The notes: generated from the letters alone by a model not told the origin. A stretch of DNA of 50,871 nt from an uncultured Drancourtella sp. (GCA_937880845.1 CALFLL010000041.1:1-50871), one strand, 5' to 3'; positions 16,503 to 25,911 are shown, numbered from the stretch's first letter. Made by a program: numbers and translations.

Positions 16503-19151
16503 ATGAGCAGGCAGTTAGAAAAAACATACAATCCAAAAGAGATTGAACCGAAGCTTTATGAAAAGTGGTGCGAGAATAAGTATTTTCACGCAGAAGTAGA
16601 CAGGAGCAGAAAACCGTTTACAACGGTTATGCCTCCGCCGAACATTACAGGAAAACTTCATATGGGCCATGCACTTGACAATACCCTTCAGGACATTCTC
16701 ATCCGTTACAAAAGAATGCAGGGTTACAATGCACTTTGGATTCCAGGAACAGACCATGCGGCGATTTCCACGGAAGTAAAAGTAACAAATCAGTTAAAAG
16801 ATGAAGGAATCGACAAAAGAGAGCTGGGAAGAGAAGGATTCTTAAAGCGTACATGGGAATGGAAGGAAGAGTATGCCGGAACCATCGAAGGCCAGTTAAA
16901 GAAACTGGGGGTATCCTGTGACTGGGACAGAGAACGTTTCACGATGGATGAAGGATGCAGCAAGGCGGTAGAAGATGTCTTCATCAGCCTGTATGAAAAG
17001 GGATACATCTACAAAGGGTCCAGGATCATCAACTGGTGTCCGGTATGTAAAACATCCCTTTCCGATGCGGAAGTGGAACATGAGGAAAAGGCAGGACATT
17101 TCTGGCATATCAAGTATCCGATCGTTGGAACAGACAGAAGCCTTGTGATCGCAACAACACGTCCGGAAACCATGCTTGGAGATACAGCCATTGTTGTCAA
17201 TCCGGATGATGACAGATATAAAGACATTGTCGGAAAGAAAGCCCTTCTTCCACTTGTGAATAAAGAAATCCCGATCATTGCAGATGCATATGTAGATAAG
17301 GAATTCGGAACAGGAGCCATGAAAGTGACACCGGCACATGACCCGAACGACTTTGAGATTGGAAAACGCCACAATCTGGAAGAGATCAACATCATGAACG
17401 ATGATGCGACCATCAACGAAAACGGCGGCAAATATGCAGGCATGAATCGTTATGAAGCAAGAGAAGCCATCGTAAATGACTTAAAAGAACAGGGATACCT
17501 TGTAAAAGTAGAAGAATATGCACACAATGTAGGTGTACATGAAAGATGCAGAGAAATTGTGGAACCGCTTATCAAACAGCAGTGGTTTGTTAAGATGGAT
17601 GAACTTGCAAAACCGGCCATCAAAGCTCTGGAAACAGGAGAGTTGAAGCTTATTCCGGAAAGAATGAACAAAGTGTATATGCAGTGGCTTACAAACATCA
17701 GAGACTGGTGCATCTCCAGACAGATCTGGTGGGGACACAGGATTCCGGCCTATTACTGTGAAGAATGTGGAGAAATGGTTGTTGCAAAAGGTGCTCCGGA
17801 AAAATGTCCGAAATGTGGATGCACACATTTCAAACAGGATGAAGATACGCTGGATACATGGTTCTCTTCCGCATTGTGGCCGTTTTCTACACTGGGCTGG
17901 CCGGAAAAGACAGAGGAGCTTGATTACTTCTATCCGACGGATGTTCTTGTAACGGGATATGATATTATTTTCTTCTGGGTAATCCGTATGGTGTTTTCCG
18001 GAATTGAACATACAGGAAAATGCCCATTCCACACGGTGTTTTTCCATGGACTGGTACGAGATGACCAGGGACGCAAGATGAGTAAATCTCTAGGAAACGG
18101 AATTGATCCGCTTGAGATTATTGACGAATATGGTGCGGATGCTCTTCGTTTGACGGTTGTGACCGGAAATGCACCCGGAAATGATATGCGTTTCTACAAA
18201 GAAAGAGTAGAAGCAAACAGAAACTTTGCCAACAAAGTATGGAATGCTTCCAGATTTATCCTTATGAATATGGAAGACAAAGTGATCAGCAGACCGGATA
18301 TGGAAGACATGAATCCGGCAGACAAGTGGATTCTGTCAAAGGTAAATAAACTTGCCAAAGATGTGACAGAAAACATGGATAAGTTTGAATTGGGAATAGC
18401 AGTACAAAAAGTTTATGATTTTATCTGGGATGAGTTCTGCGACTGGTATATTGAAATTGCAAAATTCCGTATCTACCACGCAGAAGATAATTATAAAGCT
18501 GCAAATGCAGCTCTTTGGACATTAAAAACCGTTCTTGGAAATGCGTTAAAACTTCTGCATCCGTATATGCCGTTTGTAACAGAAGAAATTTACAGCGCGC
18601 TTATGCCGGAAGAAGAATCCCTGATGATCTCATCATGGCCGGAATACCGGGATGAATGGAATTTCCAGGAAGAAGAAAACGTGATGGATCATGTAAAAGA
18701 AATCGTACGCGGGGTAAGAAATGCACGTGCAGAAATGAATGTGCCAAACAGCAGGAAAGCAAAAGTATTTATCGTATGTGAAGACAGTGGACTTTGTGAG
18801 GGATTTGAAACATTAAAAGAATCAGTAAAACCGTTGATGAGTGCAGACGATATGATCGTTCAGGAAACAAAAGAAGGTATTTCGGACGATGCTGTCTCCA
18901 TCGTAGTTCCGGACGGCTCAGTATATATGCCGCTGGAAGATCTGATTGATTTTGAACAGGAAAAGGAACGTCTTCTGAAAGAAGAAGAAAAACTGAAAAA
19001 GGAACTTGCCCGTGTAAATGGTATGTTGAATAACGACAAATTTATGAGTAAAGCTCCGGAAGCAAAAATCAATGAAGAACGTGCCAAACTGGAAAAATAC
19101 ACACAGATGATGGAGCAGGTTAAAGAACGTCTTGCATCGATTATGAAATAG
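16503..19151 (+). CDS. valS: Valyl-tRNA synthetase
   Basis: Charges tRNA-Val and edits misactivated threonine. The class I signatures are PPNITGKLHMGHA (HIGH motif, near residue 40) and GRKMSKSLGNG (KMSKS). Between them lies the editing domain with TTRPETMLGDTA, and CxxC pairs (CPVC, CEEC, CPKC) indicate zinc knuckles. The C-terminal coiled-coil arm that grips the tRNA (about residues 815-880) is complete. Length 882 is normal. Expression is controlled by the T-box leader. Confidence 0.97.
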   Translation: MSRQLEKTYNPKEIEPKLYEKWCENKYFHAEVDRSRKPFTTVMPPPNITGKLHMGHALDNTLQDILIRYKRMQGYNALWIPGTDHAAISTEVKVTNQLKDEGIDKRELGREGFLKRTWEWKEEYAGTIEGQLKKLGVSCDWDRERFTMDEGCSKAVEDVFISLYEKGYIYKGSRIINWCPVCKTSLSDAEVEHEEKAGHFWHIKYPIVGTDRSLVIATTRPETMLGDTAIVVNPDDDRYKDIVGKKALLPLVNKEIPIIADAYVDKEFGTGAMKVTPAHDPNDFEIGKRHNLEEINIMNDDATINENGGKYAGMNRYEAREAIVNDLKEQGYLVKVEEYAHNVGVHERCREIVEPLIKQQWFVKMDELAKPAIKALETGELKLIPERMNKVYMQWLTNIRDWCISRQIWWGHRIPAYYCEECGEMVVAKGAPEKCPKCGCTHFKQDEDTLDTWFSSALWPFSTLGWPEKTEELDYFYPTDVLVTGYDIIFFWVIRMVFSGIEHTGKCPFHTVFFHGLVRDDQGRKMSKSLGNGIDPLEIIDEYGADALRLTVVTGNAPGNDMRFYKERVEANRNFANKVWNASRFILMNMEDKVISRPDMEDMNPADKWILSKVNKLAKDVTENMDKFELGIAVQKVYDFIWDEFCDWYIEIAKFRIYHAEDNYKAANAALWTLKTVLGNALKLLHPYMPFVTEEIYSALMPEEESLMISSWPEYRDEWNFQEEENVMDHVKEIVRGVRNARAEMNVPNSRKAKVFIVCEDSGLCEGFETLKESVKPLMSADDMIVQETKEGISDDAVSIVVPDGSVYMPLEDLIDFEQEKERLLKEEEKLKKELARVNGMLNNDKFMSKAPEAKINEERAKLEKYTQMMEQVKERLASIMK

Positions 19152-19167
19152 CAGACGAGAGGTAATC

Positions 19168-21408
19168 ATGAAGAAAATCCACATTAAAAAACCTGATATA
19201 AAAGGAAAGATAAACAAATTGCGGCATATGAGCAGGGCAGACATCAAAGCCGGAAGACAGAGAAAAAAGGAAAGAAGACAAAGAATTCTGGAAGAACGCA
19301 GAAACAGTGCATTTGCAAAGAAAATGGCTCCGGTGTACCGGTTTATGAATCGTTTTTCACTTTTGTTCCATGCATTGTGGGCTTTGATCATTAATTTTAT
19401 CATTGAAACGATATCCAGACATTCCGCTTTTGCGGCATGGGACTATATGACAGAAACACCATTGGTGTTTTTGTACAATGCTTTTATGATATTCGTAACA
19501 TTTTCAATCGTATATCTTGTCAAAAGAAGGGTGTTTGCCAGAATTTTGATCAGTGTACTTTGGCTGACATTGGGTATTGTGAACGGTGCGATGCTTTTAA
19601 AACGTGTTACACCATTTAATGCCCAGGATTTAAAGACATTGACAGAAGGGTTGTCCCTGTTTACAAACTATTTTGCAGTGTATGAACTCATACTGATGGC
19701 AGTAGGTTCTGTGGCAGTTGTTGTATGGGTCATTGCGATGTGGCGCAGAGGCGGGCAGTATGAAGGAAAAATGCGTCGATGGCTTGCCCTTCTGGGGGTC
19801 GGATTCTGGTGTGTTGTATACATGTTTGTTTCTGACATGGCTATTGATAAAAGAGTAGTATCCACCTATTTCGGAAACATTGCATTTGCTTATGAAGATT
19901 ATGGACTTCCATATTGCTTTTCTGCCAGCCTTTTTAATACAGGAATTGATAAACCAAACGGTTACAATAAAAAAACGATGGAAGCCATTGATGAGAATGG
20001 AAAACTAAATGAGGTAAAATCCGATCGGAAAAAAGAAGATCTTCCCAATATTATTTTTGTTCAGTTGGAATCCTTTTTTGATCCGACAGAAGTAGAATAT
20101 TATAAACTTTCTCAAGATCCGATTCCGAATCTCAGAAAAATGTTTGAGAATTATTCATCCGGATATTTTAAAGTTCCGTCCGTGGGTGCAGGAACGGCAA
20201 ATACAGAATTTGAAGTTCTTACAGGTATGAACATGCGATATTTCGGTCCGGGAGAATATCCGTATAAAACGAAGTTGAAAGGAGATCAAACCTGTGAAAG
20301 TGCAGCTACGGCTCTTGCATCTCTTGGATATGGAACTCATGCCATCCACAATAACGGCGGTAATTTTTACAGTCGTGCAAGGGTATATAATAATACGGGA
20401 TTTGACTCATTTACAAGCAAGGAATTTATGAATATTCTTCAGTTGACTCCAAATAACTGGTCTAAAGACGATATCCTTGTTCAGCACATTACAGATGCAC
20501 TGGATGCAGATAAACAACAGGATTTCATCTTTACGATCAGTGTTCAGGGACATGGTGATTATCCGACAGAAAAAGTAATCGAAAACCCAACGATCAAGGT
20601 AACAGGAATGGAAGATCAGGAAAAGCAAAACGCATGGGAATATTATGTCAACCAGGTTTATGAAATGGATCAGTTTGCGCAGCATCTTGTAGATGAGGTG
20701 GAAAAAAGAAATGAACCAAGCGTGATTGTTTTCTACGGAGACCATCTTCCTACCATGGGATTGGAAGCAAAGGATCTAAAGAGCAGATATCTTTACAATA
20801 CAAATTATGTGATATGGGATAATATTGGTTTGAAAAAAGAAGACAGAAACATTCCGGCATATCAGATTGTGGCAGATGTTTTTGAACGACTTGGAATCCA
20901 TTCCGGAACAGTATTCAATTATCATCAGACAAGAAGACAGACAGATGATTATTTAAAAGACCTGGAACTTCTTCAGTATGATATCCTTTACGGAGACCAG
21001 TATGTATATCATGATAAACCGCCGATCACAGAAGGCCATATGCGTATGGGAGTAAAAGATGTGACACTTACAAATATCGTGCCACAGCTTGGAGAGGAAA
21101 ACACATACAGCCTTTACGGAGAAAATATGACAAAATACAGCAAAGTCTTTGTTAACGATAAGAAACAGGATACAAGATTTTTGAATAATACGCATATAGA
21201 ACTTCAGAACTGCAAGCTGGAGGACGGAGATGTGATTCAAATTATTCAGATGGGTTCAAGCAATACTGTTTTCCACAAGTCACAGAAGTATATTTATAAG
21301 GAAGGAAAAATCGAACTGGCTCCGCAAGAACAGCAAGATCCACCTGCCAAGAACTGGGTAGAAGACTTTGAAGGACAAAGTAAAAAAGAAAGTAAGGAAG
21401 AAAAATAA
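19168..21408 (+). CDS. LtaS-like membrane phosphoglycerol transferase (sulfatase fold)
   Basis: Probably transfers glycerol phosphate from phosphatidylglycerol to a cell-surface polymer, as lipoteichoic acid synthase does. A basic N-terminal tail (residues 1-50) precedes five membrane helices (about 60-230), then an extracellular sulfatase domain from about residue 290. The catalytic Thr is Thr343 in GAGTANTEF. LESFFDP, HNNGGNFYSR and FYGDHLP carry metal- and substrate-binding residues. A ~140-residue C-terminal extension after the sulfatase core is not recognised. It starts 16 bases after valS and overlaps folC by one base, so it is likely under the valS T-box. Confidence 0.87.
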   Translation: MKKIHIKKPDIKGKINKLRHMSRADIKAGRQRKKERRQRILEERRNSAFAKKMAPVYRFMNRFSLLFHALWALIINFIIETISRHSAFAAWDYMTETPLVFLYNAFMIFVTFSIVYLVKRRVFARILISVLWLTLGIVNGAMLLKRVTPFNAQDLKTLTEGLSLFTNYFAVYELILMAVGSVAVVVWVIAMWRRGGQYEGKMRRWLALLGVGFWCVVYMFVSDMAIDKRVVSTYFGNIAFAYEDYGLPYCFSASLFNTGIDKPNGYNKKTMEAIDENGKLNEVKSDRKKEDLPNIIFVQLESFFDPTEVEYYKLSQDPIPNLRKMFENYSSGYFKVPSVGAGTANTEFEVLTGMNMRYFGPGEYPYKTKLKGDQTCESAATALASLGYGTHAIHNNGGNFYSRARVYNNTGFDSFTSKEFMNILQLTPNNWSKDDILVQHITDALDADKQQDFIFTISVQGHGDYPTEKVIENPTIKVTGMEDQEKQNAWEYYVNQVYEMDQFAQHLVDEVEKRNEPSVIVFYGDHLPTMGLEAKDLKSRYLYNTNYVIWDNIGLKKEDRNIPAYQIVADVFERLGIHSGTVFNYHQTRRQTDDYLKDLELLQYDILYGDQYVYHDKPPITEGHMRMGVKDVTLTNIVPQLGEENTYSLYGENMTKYSKVFVNDKKQDTRFLNNTHIELQNCKLEDGDVIQIIQMGSSNTVFHKSQKYIYKEGKIELAPQEQQDPPAKNWVEDFEGQSKKESKEEK

Positions 21409-22709
21409 TGAAGTATCAAGAAGCGGTGAAGTATATTGACCATTTACAGATGTTCACAAAAAAACATACTCTGGAGCATACAAAAGAATTTTTAAAACGA
21501 CTTGGAAGTCCGCAAAAAGGATACAAGATAATCCATGTTGCAGGAACAAACGGCAAAGGGTCGGTATGCCGCTATATGCAGGGAATCCTTCTCGCAGAAG
21601 GGAAGAAAACAGGGATGTTTACTTCGCCGCACCTTACTACGATTCGGGAACGGATACAGATAAATGGGGAAAATATATCCGAAGAAAAATTTCTTTCTGT
21701 TTTTCTGGAAATATCGGATATTGTAAAAAAAATGGAGGCGGATGGGTTATCCCATCCGACTTATTTTGAATTTTTGTTTGGAATGGCGATGAAAGCATTT
21801 CAGACAGAAGGAATGGAATACGTGATCCTGGAAACAGGACTGGGAGGAAGGCTGGATGCGACAAACAGTATCGAGAAGCCGGTGCTTACAGTTATTACAT
21901 CCGTTGGAATGGATCATATGGAAATTCTCGGAAATTCGATTCCTGAGATTGCAAAAGAAAAAGCAGGCATTATCAAAAAAGACGTTCCTCTGATTCTGGA
22001 TGTGACGAATCGGGAAGCAGCAGAAGTGATACGGAAAACGGCGGAAAATGCCGGCGTGATTTGTAGAGAAATCGGGGAAAATGCGTACGAAATACAGGAA
22101 ATTACCGGAAAATATATTGCATTTTCAACAGTAAATCGGTATGATGATACTACTGAATGGAAAATCCCGACAGTGGGAATTTATCAGCCACAAAACGCAG
22201 TGATGGCACTGGAATCCATGCAGCTCCTTTTAAAAGAGCATCGCACATCATGGAGAAAAGTTCTGGCAGAAACGATCTGGCCGGGACGGATGGAAGAAGT
22301 ATGTCCCGGTATATTTCTGGACGGAGCACATAACATGCCTGCAATACGGGCTGCCACAAAAACCATTGCCATACAGAAAGAACAGCAGAAAAAAGGAAAG
22401 GTCATCATTTTGTTTTCGGCTGTAAAGGAAAAAGAATATCGGGAGATCATTCGATATATTTGTCAGAATATCCGGGCAGATCTGTTTGTTGTGACAGAGC
22501 TTAACAGTTACAGAGCAGTGAAAAAGGAAGAATTAAAACAGGATTTCGAATTTTATACGGACAAGCCTGTGATCGCGGAAAAAACGGTTTGGGCGGCGTG
22601 GAAGCGTATTCTTGATGAAAAACAGGAAGATGACAGGGTGTATTGTTTTGGCTCCCTGTATCTTGTGGGAGAAATCAAAGAGTTTTTAAGGGAGGTATCC
22701 AAATGCTGA
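21408..22709 (+). CDS. folC: Folylpolyglutamate synthase / dihydrofolate synthase
   Basis: Adds glutamate to folates (and, in bifunctional forms, to dihydropteroate) in the cytoplasm using ATP. It is a Mur-ligase-like protein with the P-loop HVAGTNGKGS (about residues 43-52), TSPHL, the Mg-binding ETGLGGRLDATN segment, AGIIK carrying the carbamylated Lys region, and DGAHN in the C-terminal domain. Length 433 is normal. Its ATG shares one base with the preceding stop, and its end overlaps the next small gene by 7 bases. Confidence 0.94.
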   Translation: MKYQEAVKYIDHLQMFTKKHTLEHTKEFLKRLGSPQKGYKIIHVAGTNGKGSVCRYMQGILLAEGKKTGMFTSPHLTTIRERIQINGENISEEKFLSVFLEISDIVKKMEADGLSHPTYFEFLFGMAMKAFQTEGMEYVILETGLGGRLDATNSIEKPVLTVITSVGMDHMEILGNSIPEIAKEKAGIIKKDVPLILDVTNREAAEVIRKTAENAGVICREIGENAYEIQEITGKYIAFSTVNRYDDTTEWKIPTVGIYQPQNAVMALESMQLLLKEHRTSWRKVLAETIWPGRMEEVCPGIFLDGAHNMPAIRAATKTIAIQKEQQKKGKVIILFSAVKEKEYREIIRYICQNIRADLFVVTELNSYRAVKKEELKQDFEFYTDKPVIAEKTVWAAWKRILDEKQEDDRVYCFGSLYLVGEIKEFLREVSKC

Positions 22710-22837
22710 ATTTTGAAGAAGAATTGAAAAAATTTCAGCCTAGTCTGGAAGTGGAAGACATAGAAAAAGCAGTATATGAAGAAGATCTGACGGATATGTC
22801 AGAGATTCTGCAGGAAATGATGGAAAAGTCAAAGTAG
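22703..22837 (+). CDS. Small acidic protein of unknown function (44 residues)
   Basis: ATG at 22703 has GGGAGG 7 bases upstream and overlaps the end of folC by 7 bases, the coupling expected of a real gene. The protein is predicted helical, strongly acidic (motifs NFEEELKKF, EDIEKAVYEED, SEILQEMMEK) and has no membrane segment. I do not recognise the family. Tight placement between folC and the TPR membrane protein suggests co-expression, possibly as a small partner. The function is not assignable. Confidence 0.65.
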   Translation: MLNFEEELKKFQPSLEVEDIEKAVYEEDLTDMSEILQEMMEKSK

Positions 22838-22857
22838 CTGGAATTGGGGAGAATTTC

Positions 22858-24201
22858 ATGGATATAAAGAAAAAACTGCAGTATCAGTCAAATTACTGGT
22901 ACAATGATGGATTAAAAAAAGCACAAATCCGTGATCTTACAGGTGCAATCGAATCCCTTCGGAAAAGTTTGAAATATAATAAGGGAAATATTAACGCAAG
23001 AAATCTTTTAGGACTTGTTTATTACGGAAGAGGAGAGATATCAGAGGCACTTGTTCAATGGATTGTAAGCAAGAATTTTAAGTCTTCCGGAAATATTGCC
23101 GAATATTATATGAACAAGATTAAATCAGAAAAAAGCGAGTTGGATGCATATGGTCAGATCGTGAAGAAGTACAATCAATGTCTGCAGTATTGCAGTCAGG
23201 GTGGAGAAGATCTGGCTGTGATTCAACTGAAAAAAGTGATCACAGAGCACCCGTCTTTTTTAAAAGCATATCAACTTTTGGCACTTTTGTATCTGCATAC
23301 AGAGCAGTATGCAAAGGCCAGACAGGTATTACGCCGTGCGAATAAAATCGACACGACAGATCCGATTACATTGCGTTATATGTATGAATTGAATCGGGTA
23401 AGTAAAAAGAAGCAGCCGGAAGCCAGAGAAGAGAAAGGTCAGCCTACGGTAAGCTATAAACTGGGAAATGAAACAATCATACAGCCGGTAGGTACCGCAC
23501 AAAGGGAACATACTCCGACGTACACATTGATCAATATTCTGATTGGTGTTCTTGTAGGAGGAGCCGTAATGTGGTTTTTGATCATGCCGGCCGTGAATCA
23601 GTCGCATGCCTACAAATCGAACGAAAGCATTGTAGAGGCAAGTAATCAGATTGCATCCCAGAAAGCAGAGATCAGTGCTTTGAAAAAAGAGCTAGAAGAT
23701 TACAGGACAAAAAGTGATGAAACGCAGACTGCGAAAGAAACGGCAGAGTCTACCAAGAGCAGTTACGAAACTCTGGTGGAAGTGACTACACTATATTCAT
23801 CAGGCAGGGAAACAAAGCAGAATCTTGCAGATAAGCTTCTGACAATTAATCAGAATTCTCTGGGAGAAGAGGGAAAAGAACAATATAAAAAACTGTCCCA
23901 GAATATTTTCCCGAGTGTATGTCAACGACAGTACAACAAAGGAATTGCAAGCTATAACGTAAAAAATTATGAAACGGCAGTAGAGGCACTTGCCAAGGTT
24001 GTACAGATGGATGAGGAATATGATGACGGAAATGCCATGTTTGTTCTTGCACAGGCATATGAACAGACAGGAGATGTCAATAATGCGAAAGCTTACTATC
24101 AGAAGGTAACAGAAAAATTTTCAGAAACAGAACTGGCACAGGAGGCACAGTCCGCATTGGAAAATCTGAATGCTTCCACGGCAGAAAATAAAAATTCATA
24201 A
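22858..24201 (+). CDS. Single-pass membrane protein with TPR repeats on both sides
   Basis: A 447-residue protein. TPR-like helices occupy residues about 10-190 (cytoplasmic by the positive-inside rule). A single helix follows at about 222-248 (LINILIGVLVGGAVMWFLIM), then a coiled coil (about 262-310). The extracytoplasmic C-terminal region has two more TPR units (about 360-435, YNKGIASYNVKNYETAVEAL and FVLAQAYEQTGDVNNA). It probably scaffolds proteins across the membrane, and its partners are unknown. It is the last gene of the valS operon and is followed by a terminator. Confidence 0.8.
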   Translation: MDIKKKLQYQSNYWYNDGLKKAQIRDLTGAIESLRKSLKYNKGNINARNLLGLVYYGRGEISEALVQWIVSKNFKSSGNIAEYYMNKIKSEKSELDAYGQIVKKYNQCLQYCSQGGEDLAVIQLKKVITEHPSFLKAYQLLALLYLHTEQYAKARQVLRRANKIDTTDPITLRYMYELNRVSKKKQPEAREEKGQPTVSYKLGNETIIQPVGTAQREHTPTYTLINILIGVLVGGAVMWFLIMPAVNQSHAYKSNESIVEASNQIASQKAEISALKKELEDYRTKSDETQTAKETAESTKSSYETLVEVTTLYSSGRETKQNLADKLLTINQNSLGEEGKEQYKKLSQNIFPSVCQRQYNKGIASYNVKNYETAVEALAKVVQMDEEYDDGNAMFVLAQAYEQTGDVNNAKAYYQKVTEKFSETELAQEAQSALENLNASTAENKNS

Positions 24202-24213
24202 ATTTACGAAAGA

Positions 24214-24245
24214 AGATGATGCAGAAGATGCACCATCTTTTTTTA
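24214..24245 (+). terminator. Terminator of the valS operon
   Basis: AGATGATGC (24214-24222) pairs with GCACCATCT (24230-24238), one mismatch, and is followed by eight Ts. Confidence 0.7.
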
Positions 24246-24253
24246 TTATTACC

Positions 24254-24280
24254 GCAGAAAAATACGAGTGCAGACAGAAA
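24254..24280 (+). promoter_or_regulatory. Possible sigma-H promoter of the spoIIA operon
   Basis: GCAGAAAAA (24254-24262), 11 bases, then ACAGAAA (24274-24280). This matches the B. subtilis sigma-H pattern (RNAGGAWWW, 11-12, RNNGAAT) with one mismatch in each half. Sigma-H drives spoIIA in Bacillus. The match is suggestive only. Confidence 0.35.
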
Positions 24281-24309
24281 CTATAACATAAGCGGGGAGG
24301 AATTGGAAA

Positions 24310-24624
24310 GTGAAATATCAGATTGAAGAAAACTGTCTTACAATCTACCTTCCAAAAGAACTGGATCATCATAATACGGAAGAAATCCGAAGAGAAGCGG
24401 ACAGGCAGATTGAAAGAAATCATGTAAAGTATGTTATTTTTGATTTTGGGGATACCAATTTTATGGACAGCTCCGGAATAGGGATCATTATGGGGCGGTA
24501 CAGAAAATTAAGCCTGACAGGAGGAGAAGTATGGGCAGCAAATTTAAACGATCGGATGAAAAAGATCCTGAAAATGTCAGGTGTGACAAAAATTATCCGG
24601 ATTTACGAGGAGGAAAGGCAATGA
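24310..24624 (+). CDS. spoIIAA: Anti-sigma F factor antagonist SpoIIAA
   Basis: A STAS-domain protein that, when unphosphorylated, displaces SpoIIAB from sigma-F in the forespore. The phosphorylation site is in FMDSSGIG (Ser54/Ser55), and GELDHH-type residues appear as ELDHHN. It starts with GTG at 24310, with GGGGAGGA about 10 bases upstream. Length 104 is slightly shorter than the Bacillus protein. The stop overlaps the spoIIAB start (ATGA). Confidence 0.94.
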   Translation: MKYQIEENCLTIYLPKELDHHNTEEIRREADRQIERNHVKYVIFDFGDTNFMDSSGIGIIMGRYRKLSLTGGEVWAANLNDRMKKILKMSGVTKIIRIYEEERQ

Positions 24625-25079
24625 AACACAATACGAATGAAATGGAACTTATTTTTGACAGCTGTTCTGCAAACGAAGGATTTGCAAGAGTCGCAGTTGC
24701 AGCCTTTATGACACAGTTAAATCCTACACTGGAAGAAGTGGCGGATGTAAAAACAGCGGTATCGGAAGCAGTCACAAATGCCATCATCCACGGATATGAA
24801 AATAAAATACATAAAATATCCGTTGCCTGTTTGATCAGCGGCCGTACGTTGGAAGTAAAGGTGCAGGATCAGGGAAAAGGGATAGAAGATGTGAAGAAGG
24901 CAATGGAACCAATGTTTACAACAAAACCGGACATGGAACGCTCCGGAATGGGATTTGCTTTTATGGAGGCATTTATGGATGAACTGGAGGTAGAGTCCGA
25001 ACCCGGAAAAGGAACGATAGTGAAAATGAAAAAAATCATCGGAAAAGGAAGAAAAGGATGGAACATACAGCCGAATTAA
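24621..25079 (+). CDS. spoIIAB: Anti-sigma F factor / serine kinase SpoIIAB
   Basis: A GHKL-fold kinase that holds sigma-F inactive and phosphorylates SpoIIAA. The N-box EAVTNAIIHGY, the G1 motif QDQGKGIED and the G2 region ERSGMGFAFM are present. Length is 152 residues. ATG 24621 is chosen because it follows AGGAGGAAAGG and overlaps the spoIIAA stop. Further upstream starts in this frame lie inside spoIIAA. Its 3' end overlaps sigF by 22 bases. Confidence 0.94.
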   Translation: MKHNTNEMELIFDSCSANEGFARVAVAAFMTQLNPTLEEVADVKTAVSEAVTNAIIHGYENKIHKISVACLISGRTLEVKVQDQGKGIEDVKKAMEPMFTTKPDMERSGMGFAFMEAFMDELEVESEPGKGTIVKMKKIIGKGRKGWNIQPN

Positions 25080-25786
25080 TCTTACGTGCGCACAACGGGG
25101 ATGAAACGGCAAGGACGACACTTGTAGAGGAAAACGTAGGACTGGTCTGGTGCATTGTAAAAAGGTTTTACGGAAGAGGAACGGATGCGGAAGACCTGTT
25201 CCAGATTGGAAGTATCGGACTTTTAAAAGCTATTGACAAATTTGATCTGACCTATGATGTGAGATTTTCTACCTATGCGGTTCCTATGATTGCAGGAGAA
25301 ATCAGAAGATTTTTAAGAGATGACGGGATGTTGAAAGTAAGCCGTTCTTTAAAGGAGATTGCTTATAAAGCCGGTCAGGAAAAAGAAAAATTTATACGAA
25401 AATACAACAGAGAACCTACCATACAGGAGCTTGCACAAAGAGTCGGAGTAGAAAAAGAAGAAATAATACAGGCCATGGAAGCGTCGGTAGAAGTGGAGTC
25501 TCTTCAAAAACCGGTTTGTCAGGGAGATGGGAAGGAAGTATCATTGATGGACAAATTGGAAAAAGAAGAAAGGACTGAAGAAATCATTGTAGATAAACTG
25601 TTTTTACAGGCATTGTTGGAACAACTGAACGGGGAAGAAAGGAAACTTATCTATCTTCGGTACTTTGAAAATAAGACACAGAGCCAGACGGGAAAGATGC
25701 TTGGTATTTCCCAGGTACAGGTTTCCAGGCTGGAGAAAAAAATTTTAAAGACAATGAGAAAACATGCGGAAAATACAAATATATAA
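25058..25786 (+). CDS. sigF: RNA polymerase sporulation sigma factor SigF
   Basis: The first forespore-specific sigma factor. Region 2 has DLFQIGSIGLLKAIDKFD and RFSTYAVPMIAGEIRRFLRDD. Region 3 has VSRSLKEIAYKAG. Region 4 ends with the helix-turn-helix SQTGKMLGISQVQVSRLEKKIL. Length 242 is normal. The order spoIIAA-spoIIAB-sigF is the classic spoIIA operon. A large terminator with a promoter in its loop starts 10 bases after the stop. Confidence 0.95.
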   Translation: MEHTAELILRAHNGDETARTTLVEENVGLVWCIVKRFYGRGTDAEDLFQIGSIGLLKAIDKFDLTYDVRFSTYAVPMIAGEIRRFLRDDGMLKVSRSLKEIAYKAGQEKEKFIRKYNREPTIQELAQRVGVEKEEIIQAMEASVEVESLQKPVCQGDGKEVSLMDKLEKEERTEEIIVDKLFLQALLEQLNGEERKLIYLRYFENKTQSQTGKMLGISQVQVSRLEKKILKTMRKHAENTNI

Positions 25787-25795
25787 AACAGAAAG

Positions 25796-25911
25796 AAAAA
25801 AGACATATCCGGGTATAAAAAAATCTGCAAAAGGCATACTACTTTTGAAAGAAAGAGAAGGTGAGAAGTTTGGAGCAGAGTAAGAAAAAAGTCCGGATAT
25901 GTCTTTTTTTT
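25796..25911 (+). terminator. Long-loop terminator of spoIIA with a promoter in its loop
   Basis: The 17-base arms AAAAAAGACATATCCGG (25796-25812) and CCGGATATGTCTTTTTT (25893-25909) are perfectly complementary, with eight Ts at 25904-25911 and an 80-base loop. The right arm and T run lie inside the next coding sequence, where they encode Lys-Lys-Val-Arg-Ile-Cys-Leu-Phe-Phe. RNA from spoIIA contains both arms. RNA started at the promoter in the loop lacks the left arm. Confidence 0.75.
25813..25841 (+). promoter_or_regulatory. Candidate sigma-G promoter of the spoVA operon
   Basis: GTATA (25813-25817), a 17-base spacer and CATACTA (25835-25841) match the B. subtilis sigma-G consensus (GHATR, 17-18, CATNHTA) at every defined position. 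In Bacillus the spoVA operon is expressed from sigma-G. The -35 begins at the base right after the left arm of the surrounding terminator, and the start would fall near 25848. Confidence 0.65.
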
